In this document: in pieces, positions 1 through 9,325 of the stretch
Position numbering within the stretch: position 1 is the stretch's first letter
Layout of the letters: every line of letters begins with the position of its first letter
Assembly (NCBI GenBank): GCA_951812395.1
Contig: CATOSD010000001.1
Span: forward strand, 124,001-188,000
Length of the DNA: 64,000 nt
Source: an uncultured Dehalococcoidia bacterium
GTDB lineage: Bacteria; Chloroflexota; Dehalococcoidia; Lucifugimonadales; CATOSD01
Direction: 5' to 3'
Notes under the pieces: model-generated
Told to the model about the DNA's origin: nothing
Databases searched by the model: none
The model's input: the letters and a program-made list of their open reading frames with translations, nothing else
Position numbers and translations under genes: made by a program

Positions 1-276
1 CCCGATGATCGTCGAGACGGGCACGCGACTGCCCACGGACTCGCCGAGGTCGCCGCGCACGAGCTTGCCGACCCAGGTGAAGAACTGCACCGGGACCGGC
101 TTGTCGAGGTCCAGAGACACGCGGATCGCCTGCATTTGTTCCGGCGACGCCTGCTCCCCGGCTATCAGCTGGGCCGGGTCACCGGGGGCGAGGCGAAGCA
201 ATGCGAAAACGAAGACGACGACGAGAATTAATACCGGTATCGCCGACAGCAGCCTCGTCGCGATGTATCGCTGCAT
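1..276 (-). CDS. Peptide/nickel-type ABC transporter permease (DppB-like), 3' end outside window
   Basis: The ATG at 276 opens a frame that stays open to the window edge (92 codons). The N-terminus begins MQRYIATRLLSAIPVL, a cytoplasmic basic start followed by a hydrophobic first transmembrane helix. It continues with LRLAPGDPAQLIAGEQASPEQ and a GDLGESV segment, the usual pattern at the start of DppB/OppB-type inner-membrane permeases. It begins 6 bases after the stop of the upstream binding lipoprotein gene on the same strand, so the two form an operon for oligopeptide or similar solute import. The rest of the permease lies beyond base 1. Confidence 0.85.
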   Translation of the reverse strand, partial: MQRYIATRLLSAIPVLILVVVFVFALLRLAPGDPAQLIAGEQASPEQMQAIRVSLDLDKPVPVQFFTWVGKLVRGDLGESVGSRVPVSTIIG

Positions 277-282
277 GGCGTC

Positions 283-2091
283 CTATCTTCTGCTGGCGTC
301 CTTCCAGTACATGCCGGGGAAGTACGGACCGTTGACTATGGTGTGCTGGTAGCCCTCGAGGTCGGTGCTCATCGGGTGCATGAAGAAGAACATGCCCAGC
401 GGGATATAGGGCGGGTCATCGAAGGCCACGCGCTGCATCTCGTCGTAGATTCTGATCTGATCATCGAACGTGGCCGCTTTGGCAAGCTCCCCTTGCAGCG
501 CGAAGAAATCGTCGCTCTGCCAGAATCCTAGCTGGCCGTCGTACTCCAGGAACCGGTTGGCTATTGGCGAGAAGTGCCAGGTGCTCAGCCAGCTTGTGGA
601 GATGTGCCAGTCCCGGTTTTCGAGCTGCACTTCCCTGTCGGCGAGCACGATTGCGCTGGACGCGGCGGGGTCCACCGGCTTCAGCGTCACGTTAAACCCC
701 ACAGCCTCCATCCTGGGCTTGAGCAAGGTGGCTATGACGTGGCCGATGCGGAACTGCACCTGGTCCAGCAGTATGATCTCTTCGCCGTCGTAGCCGGCCT
801 CGGACATCAGCCGCTTGGCCTTCTCGTTGTCCTTCTGGTTGTAGTACTCGGGCGCGACCGACCTGCCAAACGCGGTGCCGCACGCCCAGAACGAGTCGCA
901 CAGCGTCCACAGGTCGGGCGGGCCGGCGATGGCCGTCATCATCTCCTCTGGGTCGATTACGGCTGCAATAGCCTGGCGCAGCTTTCTGCCCTCGGGCGAG
1001 TTGTCGAGCGGCGAGTACAGCTTCTGAATCCAGAACAGGGGCTGTCCGCCGGGCTTGGCGAAGTAGAGCTGAACGTCGGGAACCTGGAGTAGCCCGTCGT
1101 AGAAGTCGGTGTCTATGGAGTGCAGGAAGTCCATCTCGCCGTTCTGGATCGCGGCTACGCGCACCTCCTGGTCCGGTATCTCGGTGGCGTCGAGCACGTC
1201 AAAGTAGGCGATCTTCGCGCCGGAGGTGCTGTCGCCCGGCTCATCACGCGGCACGTAGTTCTCGAACCTTTCAAGCCGGAGCTTGTGGGTGACCTGCCAC
1301 TCGGCGAAGACGTAGGGGCCGGAGCCTACGTGGGTGACCACCGGCTCGCTGCCGGGGATCATGGCCTCGTCGATGGGGTGGATCACCGGCACGGGGCCGT
1401 CGCCCTTGCCGAGGGCGGGAATGAACACGCCGTTGGGCTCGCTGAACTCGAACACCATCGTCTTGGCGTCTACCTTGTCCGCTCGGGTCAGGGTAGGGTT
1501 GATGAACGGGCCGTAAGAGTCAGCATTGCGCCAGCGGTCGAACGAGGCGAGCACGTCCTCGACGGTGACGGGGCGGCCGTCGTGGAAGGATAGGCCGTCG
1601 CGAAGGGTCAACACGAAGCGCTTGCCGCCGTCCTCTACGGACCAGGTATCGAGCGCCTGCGGGTGCAGTGCGCCGTCCTTATCCCAGGCCAGCAGCGTGT
1701 CGTAGACCATAAACGACAGCCCGTTTACGAGGGCAAGGCTGCTGGTAGGGTCGGTGGTAGTGAAGCTGTGCGACGGCACCCACCTGAGCGTGCCACCGTA
1801 CTTGTCGTCATCAGTCGCTTCCGGCATGGCGACCGCTGCGGCCTGCGTGGGCGTCGCCCGCGGGGCCGCGGGCATGGCGGTGGCGGCCGGCGCTGCGGGC
1901 ACGGGCGTCGGGTCGGGCTGCGCTGGCAGCACGCCGCCGAGTGACGGCGTGGGCGCGGCCGGAGGCGTCGCAGTGGGCGTTGGCTCCGCCGGCTCCTCCG
2001 CGGAACCGCAGGCCATGGCAAGCACAGTCAGAAGCATCGCGGCCCCCAATATCCATAGCCACTTCAGTTGAGAGCGTCGGAATAGAACCAC
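283..2091 (-). CDS. ABC transporter substrate-binding lipoprotein, SBP_bac_5 family
   Basis: Extracytoplasmic binding protein for an oligopeptide-type ABC importer, 602 residues, normal length for the family. I place the start at a GTG (2091) because GAGGAGG lies 7 bases upstream; the in-frame ATG at 2160 would add a non-signal extension. The N-terminus has basic residues (FRR), a hydrophobic helix and a lipobox ending LAMAC, so Cys28 should be lipidated. A Pro/Thr/Ala-rich linker follows to about residue 95. Family signatures are YGGTLRW at the start of the mature domain, VYDTLLAW, and the LRDGLSFHDGRPVTVEDV segment. The permease gene follows 6 bases downstream. Substrate cannot be told from sequence. 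Confidence 0.9.
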   Translation of the reverse strand: MVLFRRSQLKWLWILGAAMLLTVLAMACGSAEEPAEPTPTATPPAAPTPSLGGVLPAQPDPTPVPAAPAATAMPAAPRATPTQAAAVAMPEATDDDKYGGTLRWVPSHSFTTTDPTSSLALVNGLSFMVYDTLLAWDKDGALHPQALDTWSVEDGGKRFVLTLRDGLSFHDGRPVTVEDVLASFDRWRNADSYGPFINPTLTRADKVDAKTMVFEFSEPNGVFIPALGKGDGPVPVIHPIDEAMIPGSEPVVTHVGSGPYVFAEWQVTHKLRLERFENYVPRDEPGDSTSGAKIAYFDVLDATEIPDQEVRVAAIQNGEMDFLHSIDTDFYDGLLQVPDVQLYFAKPGGQPLFWIQKLYSPLDNSPEGRKLRQAIAAVIDPEEMMTAIAGPPDLWTLCDSFWACGTAFGRSVAPEYYNQKDNEKAKRLMSEAGYDGEEIILLDQVQFRIGHVIATLLKPRMEAVGFNVTLKPVDPAASSAIVLADREVQLENRDWHISTSWLSTWHFSPIANRFLEYDGQLGFWQSDDFFALQGELAKAATFDDQIRIYDEMQRVAFDDPPYIPLGMFFFMHPMSTDLEGYQHTIVNGPYFPGMYWKDASRR

Positions 2092-2316
2092 GTAACTGCC
2101 TCCTCTACTACCGTTTCCGGCCAACGCGCCACTTTGGCTGAAGCGGGATGTCCCGAACATTCACGGCCGCGTCTGGCGAAGTGTACTTCCCATGTTAGGC
2201 AAAGTCAAAGCTGGCTTGAGCGGGCCTATCCCTGTGCGGCAGGCGTTCTGGCGGGCCGGTCCGGGCGGGTGGGGCAGGGTCTCAGGGTGCCCGAAGCACA
2301 GGATTTTCGCGAAAAG

Positions 2317-2346
2317 TGTTTCATTCTGTTTCATTCTGTTTCATTC
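2317..2346. repeat. Three tandem copies of TGTTTCATTC
   Basis: A perfect 10-base unit occurs three times, followed by CCTAGCTGGGG. A related but degenerate string (CATTCTGTTTGTTTCGTAGCTGGGG split over about 25 bases) is seen near 38720-38750, so this may be part of a dispersed intergenic element. Confidence 0.8.
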
Positions 2347-2484
2347 CCTAGCTGGGGAACTTGCCGGTCGGGGCATCCGGGATGCCTTGATGAGGACCGA
2401 GTCAGCTACGCTTGGAGCTAAACCAAGCGGAAATGAGACAGGTCGCGCGGGGCGCCACGCGGGCGTCTTCGTTCCTATTCACCC

Positions 2485-2690
2485 CCATCCCCGTATCGAG
2501 TACGGGGCAGGCTCTAACCTCCCTCCTGCGAGGGGGAAGGGACTACTGCGAGGCGGGGTCAATCTCTTGTCGCAGGCGAGAGTAGCACAAATGTGCGGCC
2601 CATTCAAGAGGGGTGTTGTTGGCTGAGGTTGGTGATGTTCTGGGGCTTCACGCTCACCCTGGCCCTCTCCCTGAGGGAGAGGGGATATGC
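2485..2690. repeat. Dispersed palindromic repeats (CCCTCCT..GAGGGGGAAGGG type)
   Basis: Two elements lie here. The first (about 2485-2545) has CCCCCATCCCC followed by CTAACCTCCCTCCTGCG and AGGGGGAAGGGA. The second (about 2655-2690) has CTCACCCTGGCCCTCTCC and a CTGAGGGAGAGGGG arm. Both fit the family also seen at 8110, 21125, 22520 and 41040: a pyrimidine-rich arm, a short loop and a purine-rich arm, always between genes. Confidence 0.7.
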
Positions 2691-2809
2691 GTGCGCCCTC
2701 ACGCTGGCCCAGGGCCTGCACTGCTTGGGACGCGGTGGTTCTGTTAAGATGCGTTTGGGTACGAAATTCGCACTCGATGGCGCGGACCTAGGACGCGGGA
2801 GGGACACAG

Positions 2810-4204
2810 ATGGACGACCTGACATTCCAATCGGCGAAGAGCATTGCGCGGGCGGTTCGGGACAAGTCCGTATCGGCGCGCGAGGTCGCGGAGGCGCACC
2901 TGCGGCGCATCGAGGAGGTTAACCCGATCATCAACGCCGTCGTGCAGCTCGCGGCGGAGCGCGCGGAGGCGGAGGCGCGCGAGCTCGACGACGCGCTCGC
3001 GCGGGACGAGCTGCGGGGGCCACTTCACGGCGTGCCCATCACCATAAAGGACTCGTTCGACACGGAGGGGATCATATCGACCGGGGGCACGCTGGGACGC
3101 GCCGCATTCGTGCCGGAGCAGGACGCGACGCCGGTAGCGCGGCTGCGGGCCGCGGGCGCGGTGCTGCTGGGCAAAACCAACACGCCGGAGCTGACGATGG
3201 CCGCCGAGACGGACAACCTGGTGTACGGGCGCACCAACAACCCGTTCGACGTGTCCCGCACGCCGGGCGGCAGCAGCGGAGGCGCCGCGGCCATCATATC
3301 GGCCGGCGGCTCGCCGCTCGACCTGGGCACCGACACAGGCGGCAGCATCCGCTTCCCGTCCCACTACTGCGGCATTGCGGGCCTGAAGCCCACCTCCGGG
3401 CGGGTGCCGCGCACGGGCCACATCATCGGTTACGACATGGGCGCCGCGCAATCGCTGACGGTGGTCGGCCCGATGGCGCGCTACGTGGAGGACCTGGAGT
3501 TGGCGTTCCCGATCATCGCCGGGCCCGACTACCGCGACCCGCACATGGCGCCGATGCCGATTGGCGACCCGGGCGACGTGGACCTGGCCGGACTGCGCGT
3601 GGCGTACTACACCGAGTCGGCGGGCGCGTCGGCGTCGCCGGAGACGGCGCGGGCGGTGCGCGACGCCGCCGCGGCTCTCGCCGACGCGGGGGCGACCACG
3701 ACGGAGGAGGCGCCGGCGGCGCTCGCTGCCGGAGAGGAGCGCTTGATGTCGTTCATCGGCTCGGACAACTGGGCGTGGGGCGACCGGCTGCTGGAGCGTT
3801 TCGGCACGACGCGGGAGCACGCCTGGATTACGATGTGGCGAGGGATGGCGGAACCGCTGGAGACGGGCGACTTCACGGCGCTGCTGGAGGAGATAGACCG
3901 GTTCCGGTCCGAGATGATCGCGTTCATGGAGACGCGCGACCTGATAGTGTGTCCGATTTCGGCGCAGCCGGCGCTGCTGCACGGCGCGTCCTACGACGAG
4001 GAGCACATGCGCGGGCTGGGCTTTTCGGGCGTGTACAACGTGACGGGCTGGCCGTCGGCGATAGTGCGCGTGGGGACGTCGCCGGAGGGTCTGCCGATAG
4101 GGGTGCAGATGGTGGCGCGCCCCTGGCGCGAGGACGTGTCGCTGGCGGCGGCGCGGGTGCTGGAGGGGGCGTTCGGGGGGTGGCGGCGGCCGGCGGGGGT
4201 GTGA
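2810..4204 (+). CDS. Amidase (amidase signature family)
   Basis: Cytoplasmic amidase of 464 residues that hydrolyses a carboxamide to acid and ammonia. The whole Ser-cisSer-Lys triad is visible: Lys80 (GVPITIKDSF), Ser155 (TPGGSSGGAA) and Ser179 (GTDTGGSIRFP), with the canonical 24-residue spacing between the two serines. GLKPTSGRVP follows as expected. The ATG at 2810 is preceded by GGGAGGG. It is related to GatA and other signature amidases, but no GatB/GatC gene is adjacent and substrate is unknown. A second amidase of the same family is at 47205-48611. Convergent with the restriction gene downstream. Confidence 0.93.
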   Translation: MDDLTFQSAKSIARAVRDKSVSAREVAEAHLRRIEEVNPIINAVVQLAAERAEAEARELDDALARDELRGPLHGVPITIKDSFDTEGIISTGGTLGRAAFVPEQDATPVARLRAAGAVLLGKTNTPELTMAAETDNLVYGRTNNPFDVSRTPGGSSGGAAAIISAGGSPLDLGTDTGGSIRFPSHYCGIAGLKPTSGRVPRTGHIIGYDMGAAQSLTVVGPMARYVEDLELAFPIIAGPDYRDPHMAPMPIGDPGDVDLAGLRVAYYTESAGASASPETARAVRDAAAALADAGATTTEEAPAALAAGEERLMSFIGSDNWAWGDRLLERFGTTREHAWITMWRGMAEPLETGDFTALLEEIDRFRSEMIAFMETRDLIVCPISAQPALLHGASYDEEHMRGLGFSGVYNVTGWPSAIVRVGTSPEGLPIGVQMVARPWREDVSLAAARVLEGAFGGWRRPAGV

Positions 4205-4264
4205 GGGGGGGAATGGGGACGTCCCGCATCTGATTTCGGAGCTCTGCTTCACATGTTGCAGTTC

Positions 4265-5206
4265 TCAGACTCTTTGACTGGGTCTCAGAAACTCGTCCCC
4301 ATCAAAGTGAATCAGGTGATCGGGAATCTCAGCTATCCAGACTTCGGTTTCCCATGCGATCTTTTCGATATGCTGCTTGAATTGCCGGAAATCCGGGAAG
4401 GCGCTGACATATAGGCGCGAAGCGACGCAACCCCTGAGCGCGACTTCCAACTCCTCGACCCGCTTGGGAGTCACCGGCCCGTGAGACGTTACTGCCTCCA
4501 CCAGAAAGAGCCTGTTCCGCTCCTCGACATAAAGCACTACGTCCGGCAGCTTGTCGTGTTCGGTAAGTGACACGCCGATCTGCTTGAGTTTCTCCCTGTC
4601 CAAGTGCAAAAGCTTGTTCGCTGTGTCTCCCAAGTACAATAGAGTCGAGCCAGGAGCGAATCTCGGGCCAAATCCCATCACAATCTGGGCCTGCAACGTG
4701 TTGTGCCTTCCAGGGGAAAGTCGAATCTCTTTCCCTTTCGGCGTGCGCACAGGTATTTCGTGCATCCTGCGCCGCCTCTCGTACAGATCCAGCAGAGCTC
4801 CGTGACTGGAACGGAAGGCAAGCAGTCCAGATTTCCAGCCGTCAGACTGGTACAGGCGTAGTACACTAAGCGCTTCGTCGGTCAGGCCGTAGTGAGTCCT
4901 GGGGCTGTTGGTGGGAAGGTCAGGGGCATCAGGGTTGCGATCCACCACGCGCGCCTGCTCCAATTGATGAATGACTTGGCGCCGAACGACCTCTCGTGTG
5001 TTTTCGGCGTAGTCCCTGGCATACGCTTCTCTCATGTATACCAATATCTGGTGGATGGTAAGTGAAGGCTTGGAAGCGTCACTCCATGCGTCGTCTTCCG
5101 AGAGCCCGGCGAGAGCCAAAAGGGTTAGGCACGAAATGTCGTTCCGCTGAGCCGGAGGCATTCCCAGTTGCTCCAGAATGTCCCTCGCCTCTTCAGTTTT
5201 GCTCAT
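4265..5206 (-). CDS. BsuBI/PstI-type restriction endonuclease
   Basis: Type II restriction enzyme of 313 residues, close to the length of PstI and BsuBI, which cut CTGCAG. The C-terminal half carries the family hallmarks: LLYLGDTANKLLHLD, HDKLPDVVLYVEERN, EAVTSHGPVTPKRVEELE, then ETEVWIAEIPDHLIHFDGD. The PDVVLY...EAVTSHG pair is the likely PD-(D/E)xK-like catalytic core. The N-terminal third should be the accessory DNA-contact domain. I choose the ATG at 5206 because it overlaps the methyltransferase stop as ATGA, giving coupled translation; an ATG 27 bases upstream is also in frame. The CTGCAG specificity is inferred from the family. Confidence 0.93.
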   Translation of the reverse strand: MSKTEEARDILEQLGMPPAQRNDISCLTLLALAGLSEDDAWSDASKPSLTIHQILVYMREAYARDYAENTREVVRRQVIHQLEQARVVDRNPDAPDLPTNSPRTHYGLTDEALSVLRLYQSDGWKSGLLAFRSSHGALLDLYERRRRMHEIPVRTPKGKEIRLSPGRHNTLQAQIVMGFGPRFAPGSTLLYLGDTANKLLHLDREKLKQIGVSLTEHDKLPDVVLYVEERNRLFLVEAVTSHGPVTPKRVEELEVALRGCVASRLYVSAFPDFRQFKQHIEKIAWETEVWIAEIPDHLIHFDGDEFLRPSQRV

Positions 5207-6900
5207 TCCACTACAGACTCTAGGCCTGTGCACAGTTCAGGGGAAATCTCGAGAATTCCGGCGACAAGGGCGTCAAGCTCACGAAGTTCCGTACCGAGCC
5301 TGGGTTGGGCCTTGACCGCCGCTCCTATTGAGCGAATGTCGCGCTCAGGCGGCAGCGGTAGGGCGCGCAATTCGGTAGCGCTGACTTGGGTGTTTCCATT
5401 GGATATTCGGAAGTAGCGATCCAGGAACGTCGAATTGAAAAGCGCCGAGAGACCGTAGGCCAGTTCCTCATCCAATTCTCTCGAATCGCCTCGAACAAAG
5501 TTCAGATGGTTCTCCAGCCCCACCATGTCAGAACCCAGGGAACCTCGAATGAGGGGTGCGGACACCAACCTGCGCTTCTCCTCCTTCGCGCTGAAGCGGC
5601 GGAGAAGGACATACGTCTCATCCTCCAATAGAAGCTTGGCGGATTGAGGCCCGGCATTGATCCATTGCGGCTTCTCCTTTGCCGTCGAGGGCCAAGTCGT
5701 TCTCATGGGGCGAACGTGGTGCATCCACAACAGAGGAGCCAGTGAGCCGCCGGCTGGGGCGTGGGACAGGAACTGAGTTGCTCTGAACGGAACGACGGGG
5801 CCGGTAGATATTTTCAAGCCGAGAGTGTGGAGCCTGTTGGGCCAAGTCCGCAGGATTTGCACCAGTTTGACGTCCTCCTCACATAGAGGGATGGACAGTT
5901 CCCTGTTCTCACTCGCTGGGTCCATCACCGAGTCAAAGTCCACCAGGAGGCGCCGTCGTTCGGCAAGGTCGTGAGCACCCTTGCTATGGGACACGAGCAC
6001 TTGAAGCTCACCCGGGGTCTTGTCTTCTGTCCGCCTCCGAGCCGTGATGACGATGTTCTCTTGGAGCACGGACTGGTCCTTGAACACGTCCTTCCTGGAT
6101 TCGAAGAGATGGACGGACTTTGGAGCGACGCGCCGGAAGAATGTCTCCCTGAATCTCCTGAAGTACGGCCCTGACGCAAAGCTCCTTGGCACGATGTACA
6201 CCAACTCCCCGAACGGCGCTAGCAGTTCGGCGGAAATCGCCATGAAAAGCGCGTATATGTTGGGCTGTCCATGAACGACAGACGCCCAAGCGACAGCCCT
6301 CGGATCGTTCTTCCCTATCTTGAAATACGGTGGATTGGAAATTACCAGGTCGTACTCAGCGCGGAATCCATCGTTCACGTCATAACGGTTGGCGTCCGAC
6401 GCAGTCTTGAGTTCGGGCGCGTACTCCAGCACGAAGTCCCTGTTTCTGACGTCGTATGTCAATTCTACATCGCGCCGTGCAAGCCAGTCGCGCGAATAGG
6501 CAAGAGTGAGGCTAGTAAACCGTGCCAGCAGAGGATCGGTCTCGTAGGCGTCAACATGTAGACTCTTGATGCTATCCCTATTCGACGCCGCCTCGCACGT
6601 TGCGGCAGACAAAATGCCCGTTCCGCTCCCCGGGTCCAGCACCCGCGCGTGCGGCCCTGAGAGCGGAAAGCTATCCGCCATGAATCTGGCGACGGCGACA
6701 GGCGTAATGTAGTGGCCGCCGCTCTTACGGTAGTTGCGCTTGGATGAAGACACGTAAGCGTCTCCGATTGCCTCTGCGTACGCAACTGGGGTACAGACCG
6801 ATTTGGGTATGGGAACTATCAGTCCCTCCAGGAGTGCGCCGGGCGGCGTTTTGAGAGCGTCCTTGGTCGGGTGTATCATTCCTGTTGCCTTAGTCATCAT
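5203..6900 (-). CDS. Adenine-N6 DNA methyltransferase of the BsuBI/PstI-type system
   Basis: Modification enzyme of 565 residues that should protect host sites from the endonuclease encoded immediately downstream. Motif I is visible as VLDPGSGTGILSAA (SAM binding, about residue 89) and motif IV as ISNPPYFKIG (catalytic NPPY), an order typical of the gamma-type N6-adenine enzymes. The large C-terminal region would be the target recognition domain. Slightly longer than M.PstI-type enzymes (about 500 residues). The gene starts MMTKATGM; a start a few codons later is possible. Stop and downstream start overlap by 4 bases, so methylase is made first in a two-gene operon. Confidence 0.93.
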   Translation of the reverse strand: MMTKATGMIHPTKDALKTPPGALLEGLIVPIPKSVCTPVAYAEAIGDAYVSSSKRNYRKSGGHYITPVAVARFMADSFPLSGPHARVLDPGSGTGILSAATCEAASNRDSIKSLHVDAYETDPLLARFTSLTLAYSRDWLARRDVELTYDVRNRDFVLEYAPELKTASDANRYDVNDGFRAEYDLVISNPPYFKIGKNDPRAVAWASVVHGQPNIYALFMAISAELLAPFGELVYIVPRSFASGPYFRRFRETFFRRVAPKSVHLFESRKDVFKDQSVLQENIVITARRRTEDKTPGELQVLVSHSKGAHDLAERRRLLVDFDSVMDPASENRELSIPLCEEDVKLVQILRTWPNRLHTLGLKISTGPVVPFRATQFLSHAPAGGSLAPLLWMHHVRPMRTTWPSTAKEKPQWINAGPQSAKLLLEDETYVLLRRFSAKEEKRRLVSAPLIRGSLGSDMVGLENHLNFVRGDSRELDEELAYGLSALFNSTFLDRYFRISNGNTQVSATELRALPLPPERDIRSIGAAVKAQPRLGTELRELDALVAGILEISPELCTGLESVVE

Positions 6901-7130
6901 CTTCCAAAGTGACCACTAACAGCCCCTTCAGCCATCAACTTTACTTTCCCAGATCCCGACTTCGGTAACTGAGTTGCCTTACCTAGCTCACCTAGTTAGC
7001 GCACGTATGTTCTCACAATGCGCAAACTGCTGTCAATGTTCCCTTCAGACGTGAAACTGCTCAGCGGAACGCCGATTGCAATAGGGCAGACGAAGACGCG
7101 GGGGACCAAGTGGCGGTCGCGCGAAGCCCC

Positions 7131-8072
7131 CTACCCCGCCTTCCGCGCCACCGCGCGGCGGGCCGCCTGCGCTACGTCGGCGGCGGTTAGGTGGTACTTG
7201 GCCATGAGCGCGTCGGGGGGGCCGGACTCGGCGTAGCCGTGCAGGGCGACCGTCTCCTGGGGCGTGGGAGCCTCGCGGGCGAGCGTCTGAGCGACCATGC
7301 TGCCCAATCCGCCCACGACGTAGTGCTCCTCGGCCGTGACGATGGCGCCCGTCTCGCGCGCGGCGACGACGACTGCCCGCTCATCAAGCGGCTTCACCGT
7401 CGCCATGTTGAGCACCCGGCACGATATGCCCTCGGCGGCCAGCGTCTCGGCGGCCTCGAGGGCCACGCCGACCATGATGCCGCAGGCCACTATCGCGGCG
7501 TCGTCGCCCTCGCGCATCGTCTCGGCCTCGCCCAGCCGGAAGTCGTAGTCCTGCGCGTGCACCACCGGCGTGGCCGCGCGGGACAGCCGCACGTAGAACG
7601 GGCCCTGCGTGGCGACGGCGCTGCGGACGGCGCGGACGGCCTCCGGGCCGTCGGCGGGCACGACCACGGTGAACTCCGGCAGTGCGCACATGAGCGCCAG
7701 GTCCTCGATGCTGTGGGCGGACACGCCGTCCTCGCCGGTGATGATGCCGCTGTGGGTGGCGATTACCTTGACGTTGAGGCGGGGCTGGGACACGCCGACG
7801 CGAAGCTGGTCGTGGGGCCGGCTGGTGGAGAAGACGGCGAACGTGCTGACGACGGGGATCTTGCCGGAGGAGGCCATTCCGGCGGCCACGCTGACGATGT
7901 TCTGCTCCGCGGGGCCGAAGTCGAAGAAACGGTCGGGGTATTTTTCGCCGAACAGGAAGGCGAAGGTGGAGACGTTGAGGTCGCCTCCGAGGACGACGAG
8001 GTCGGGGAACTCGGCGCCCAGCTCGGCCAGCGTCTGCCCGGCTACTTCGCGTGTAGAGGCGGTGTCGGCCAT
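7131..8072 (-). CDS. Transketolase, C-terminal subunit
   Basis: Second half of a split transketolase, 313 residues, covering the pyrimidine-binding and C-terminal domains. Visible signatures are FFDFGPAEQNIVSVAAGMA (with the Glu that activates thiamine), FSTSRPHDQLRVGV, THSGIITGEDGVSAHSIEDL and the C-terminal domain RVLNMATVKPLD. It works with the N-terminal subunit encoded just upstream (8247-9143), moving two-carbon units between sugar phosphates in the pentose phosphate pathway. The two genes are separated by about 170 bases that hold three tandem palindromic repeats. Split transketolases are common in Chloroflexota and Archaea. Confidence 0.93.
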   Translation of the reverse strand: MADTASTREVAGQTLAELGAEFPDLVVLGGDLNVSTFAFLFGEKYPDRFFDFGPAEQNIVSVAAGMASSGKIPVVSTFAVFSTSRPHDQLRVGVSQPRLNVKVIATHSGIITGEDGVSAHSIEDLALMCALPEFTVVVPADGPEAVRAVRSAVATQGPFYVRLSRAATPVVHAQDYDFRLGEAETMREGDDAAIVACGIMVGVALEAAETLAAEGISCRVLNMATVKPLDERAVVVAARETGAIVTAEEHYVVGGLGSMVAQTLAREAPTPQETVALHGYAESGPPDALMAKYHLTAADVAQAARRAVARKAG

Positions 8073-8099
8073 TTGGCGCTCTCCATCAATATGTTTGGG

Positions 8100-8240
8100 G
8101 GCTCGGCGCCCCCATCCTAACCTTCCCTCGTCCGAGGGGGAAGGGATTTTGCGGCATCCCCAACCTGGCCTTCCCTCGTCGAGGGGGAGGGACTCGGTAC
8201 CCTAGCCTGGCCTTCCCCATGCGACGGGGAAGGGACTGTC
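8100..8240. repeat. Three tandem copies of a dispersed palindromic repeat
   Basis: Roughly 45-55-base units recur: CCTAACCTTCCCTCGTCCGA then GGGGGAAGGGA; CTGGCCTTCCCTCGTCGA then GGGGGAGGGA; CTGGCCTTCCCCATGCGA then CGGGGAAGGGA. Each unit can fold into a pyrimidine/purine hairpin. The cluster sits between the two transketolase subunit genes, where it could act as a processing or attenuation element; that is inference. Confidence 0.8.
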
Positions 8241-8246
8241 GGGACG

Positions 8247-9143
8247 CTAACCTATCTCTTGCAGGGCCTGGGCGAGCTGATCGCCGCTGGGGGCCTTGCC
8301 ATGGAAGTTGGCGTTGTTCTCCATGAAACTGACGCCCTTGCCCTTGACGGTCTTTGCGATGATGGCGGTGGGCTTGCCGCTGGTGCGGGCAGCCTCGTCG
8401 AATGCGCCGATGAGCTGGGCGACGTCGTGGCCGTCCACCTCGAGCGCGTTCCAGCCGAAGGCGCGCCACTTCTCGGGCAAAGGTTCGAGGTTCATCACCT
8501 CGTGGGTCCAGCGGTCGTTCTGGATGCCGTTGCGGTCTACGATGGCGACCAGGTTGTCGAGGGCGTAGTGGGACGCCGACATCGCGGCCTCCCAGATCTG
8601 GCCCTCGTCACACTCGCCGTCGCCGAGCAGCACGTAGGCGCGGGTGGGCCGGCCGTCCAGCCGGGCGGCGAGCGCGGTGCCGACGCCGAACGACAGCCCC
8701 TGACCCAGCGAGCCGCCGGACATCTCCACGCCGGGCGTCTTTACGTGCGCGTGGCCCTGAAGGCGGCTGTCTAACTTGCGGAAGGTCATCAGCTCTTCGG
8801 TCTCGAAGTAGCCGGCCTCGGCCAGCGCCGCGTAGAGCACGGGGCAGGCGTGAGCCTTGCTGAGCACGAAGCGGTCGCGCCCCTGCCAAGAGGGGTCGGA
8901 GGGACGGTGGCGCATGGTGTGAAAGTAGAGGGACGCCAGTATCTCGACGGACGAGAGGGAGCCGCCGGGGTGGCCGCTGTTGGCCTCGGCAATCATGTTG
9001 AGGATGTTGCGGCGCATGCTCCGGGCGGTGGACCGCAGAGCGTCCAGATTGGGCTTCCGGTCACTGCCGTTGGACCCTGGCGTGTTGCTGGCGGGCGGGT
9101 CCGCCGCCGGGCGTTCGTCCGAGCTGACCACTAGCGTATGCAC
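8247..9143 (-). CDS. Transketolase, N-terminal subunit
   Basis: First half of the split transketolase, about 298 residues, carrying the thiamine-diphosphate binding domain. Signatures are ANSGHPGGSLSSVEILASLY, HACPVLYAALAE, GSLGQGLSFGVG and the GDGECDEGQIWEA...NLVAIVDRNGIQ cofactor motif. It pairs with the C-terminal subunit downstream. The open frame extends to 9326, but that part does not look like transketolase; I start at the GTG at 9143, and a GTG at 9131 is equally possible. The true start could also be a few codons into LDALRSTARSMRRNIL. Confidence 0.9.
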   Translation of the reverse strand: MHTLVVSSDERPAADPPASNTPGSNGSDRKPNLDALRSTARSMRRNILNMIAEANSGHPGGSLSSVEILASLYFHTMRHRPSDPSWQGRDRFVLSKAHACPVLYAALAEAGYFETEELMTFRKLDSRLQGHAHVKTPGVEMSGGSLGQGLSFGVGTALAARLDGRPTRAYVLLGDGECDEGQIWEAAMSASHYALDNLVAIVDRNGIQNDRWTHEVMNLEPLPEKWRAFGWNALEVDGHDVAQLIGAFDEAARTSGKPTAIIAKTVKGKGVSFMENNANFHGKAPSGDQLAQALQEIG

Positions 9144-9325
9144 CTCCCTGTTCGCGATGCGGCAATTATAGCAATCGAGACGGGCAGTGGGTAGTGGGGA
9201 GGGGACGGCGGTTAGCGGACAGGTGTCAGGGGTCAGAGGGGAACATTGTTCGAGAACGTCGAAATACGCAGCCAGAATTGCGCTAGAATTGAAACAGTCG
9301 CGGTCATAGTCAAAGATACCAGGCA

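Larger units (their letters stand above)
2092..2809. other. Intergenic region with repeats, no supported gene
   Basis: About 700 bases between divergent genes. It holds three tandem copies of a 10-base unit (2317-2346) and palindromic dispersed repeats around 2485-2545 and 2650-2690. Open frames here are short, start poorly and overlap the repeats, so I call no gene. Promoters for the flanking divergent genes must lie inside, but I see no hexamer pair good enough to name. Confidence 0.6.

Noticed and set aside
2744-4252. A 502-codon minus-strand frame opposite the amidase
   Set aside because: It is Arg/Pro/His-rich shadow sequence of a clear amidase gene on the other strand.
7191-8120. Long plus-strand frame opposite the transketolase C-terminal gene
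   Set aside because: Antisense shadow; Gly/Val/His-rich with no domain, while the minus strand has full transketolase motifs.
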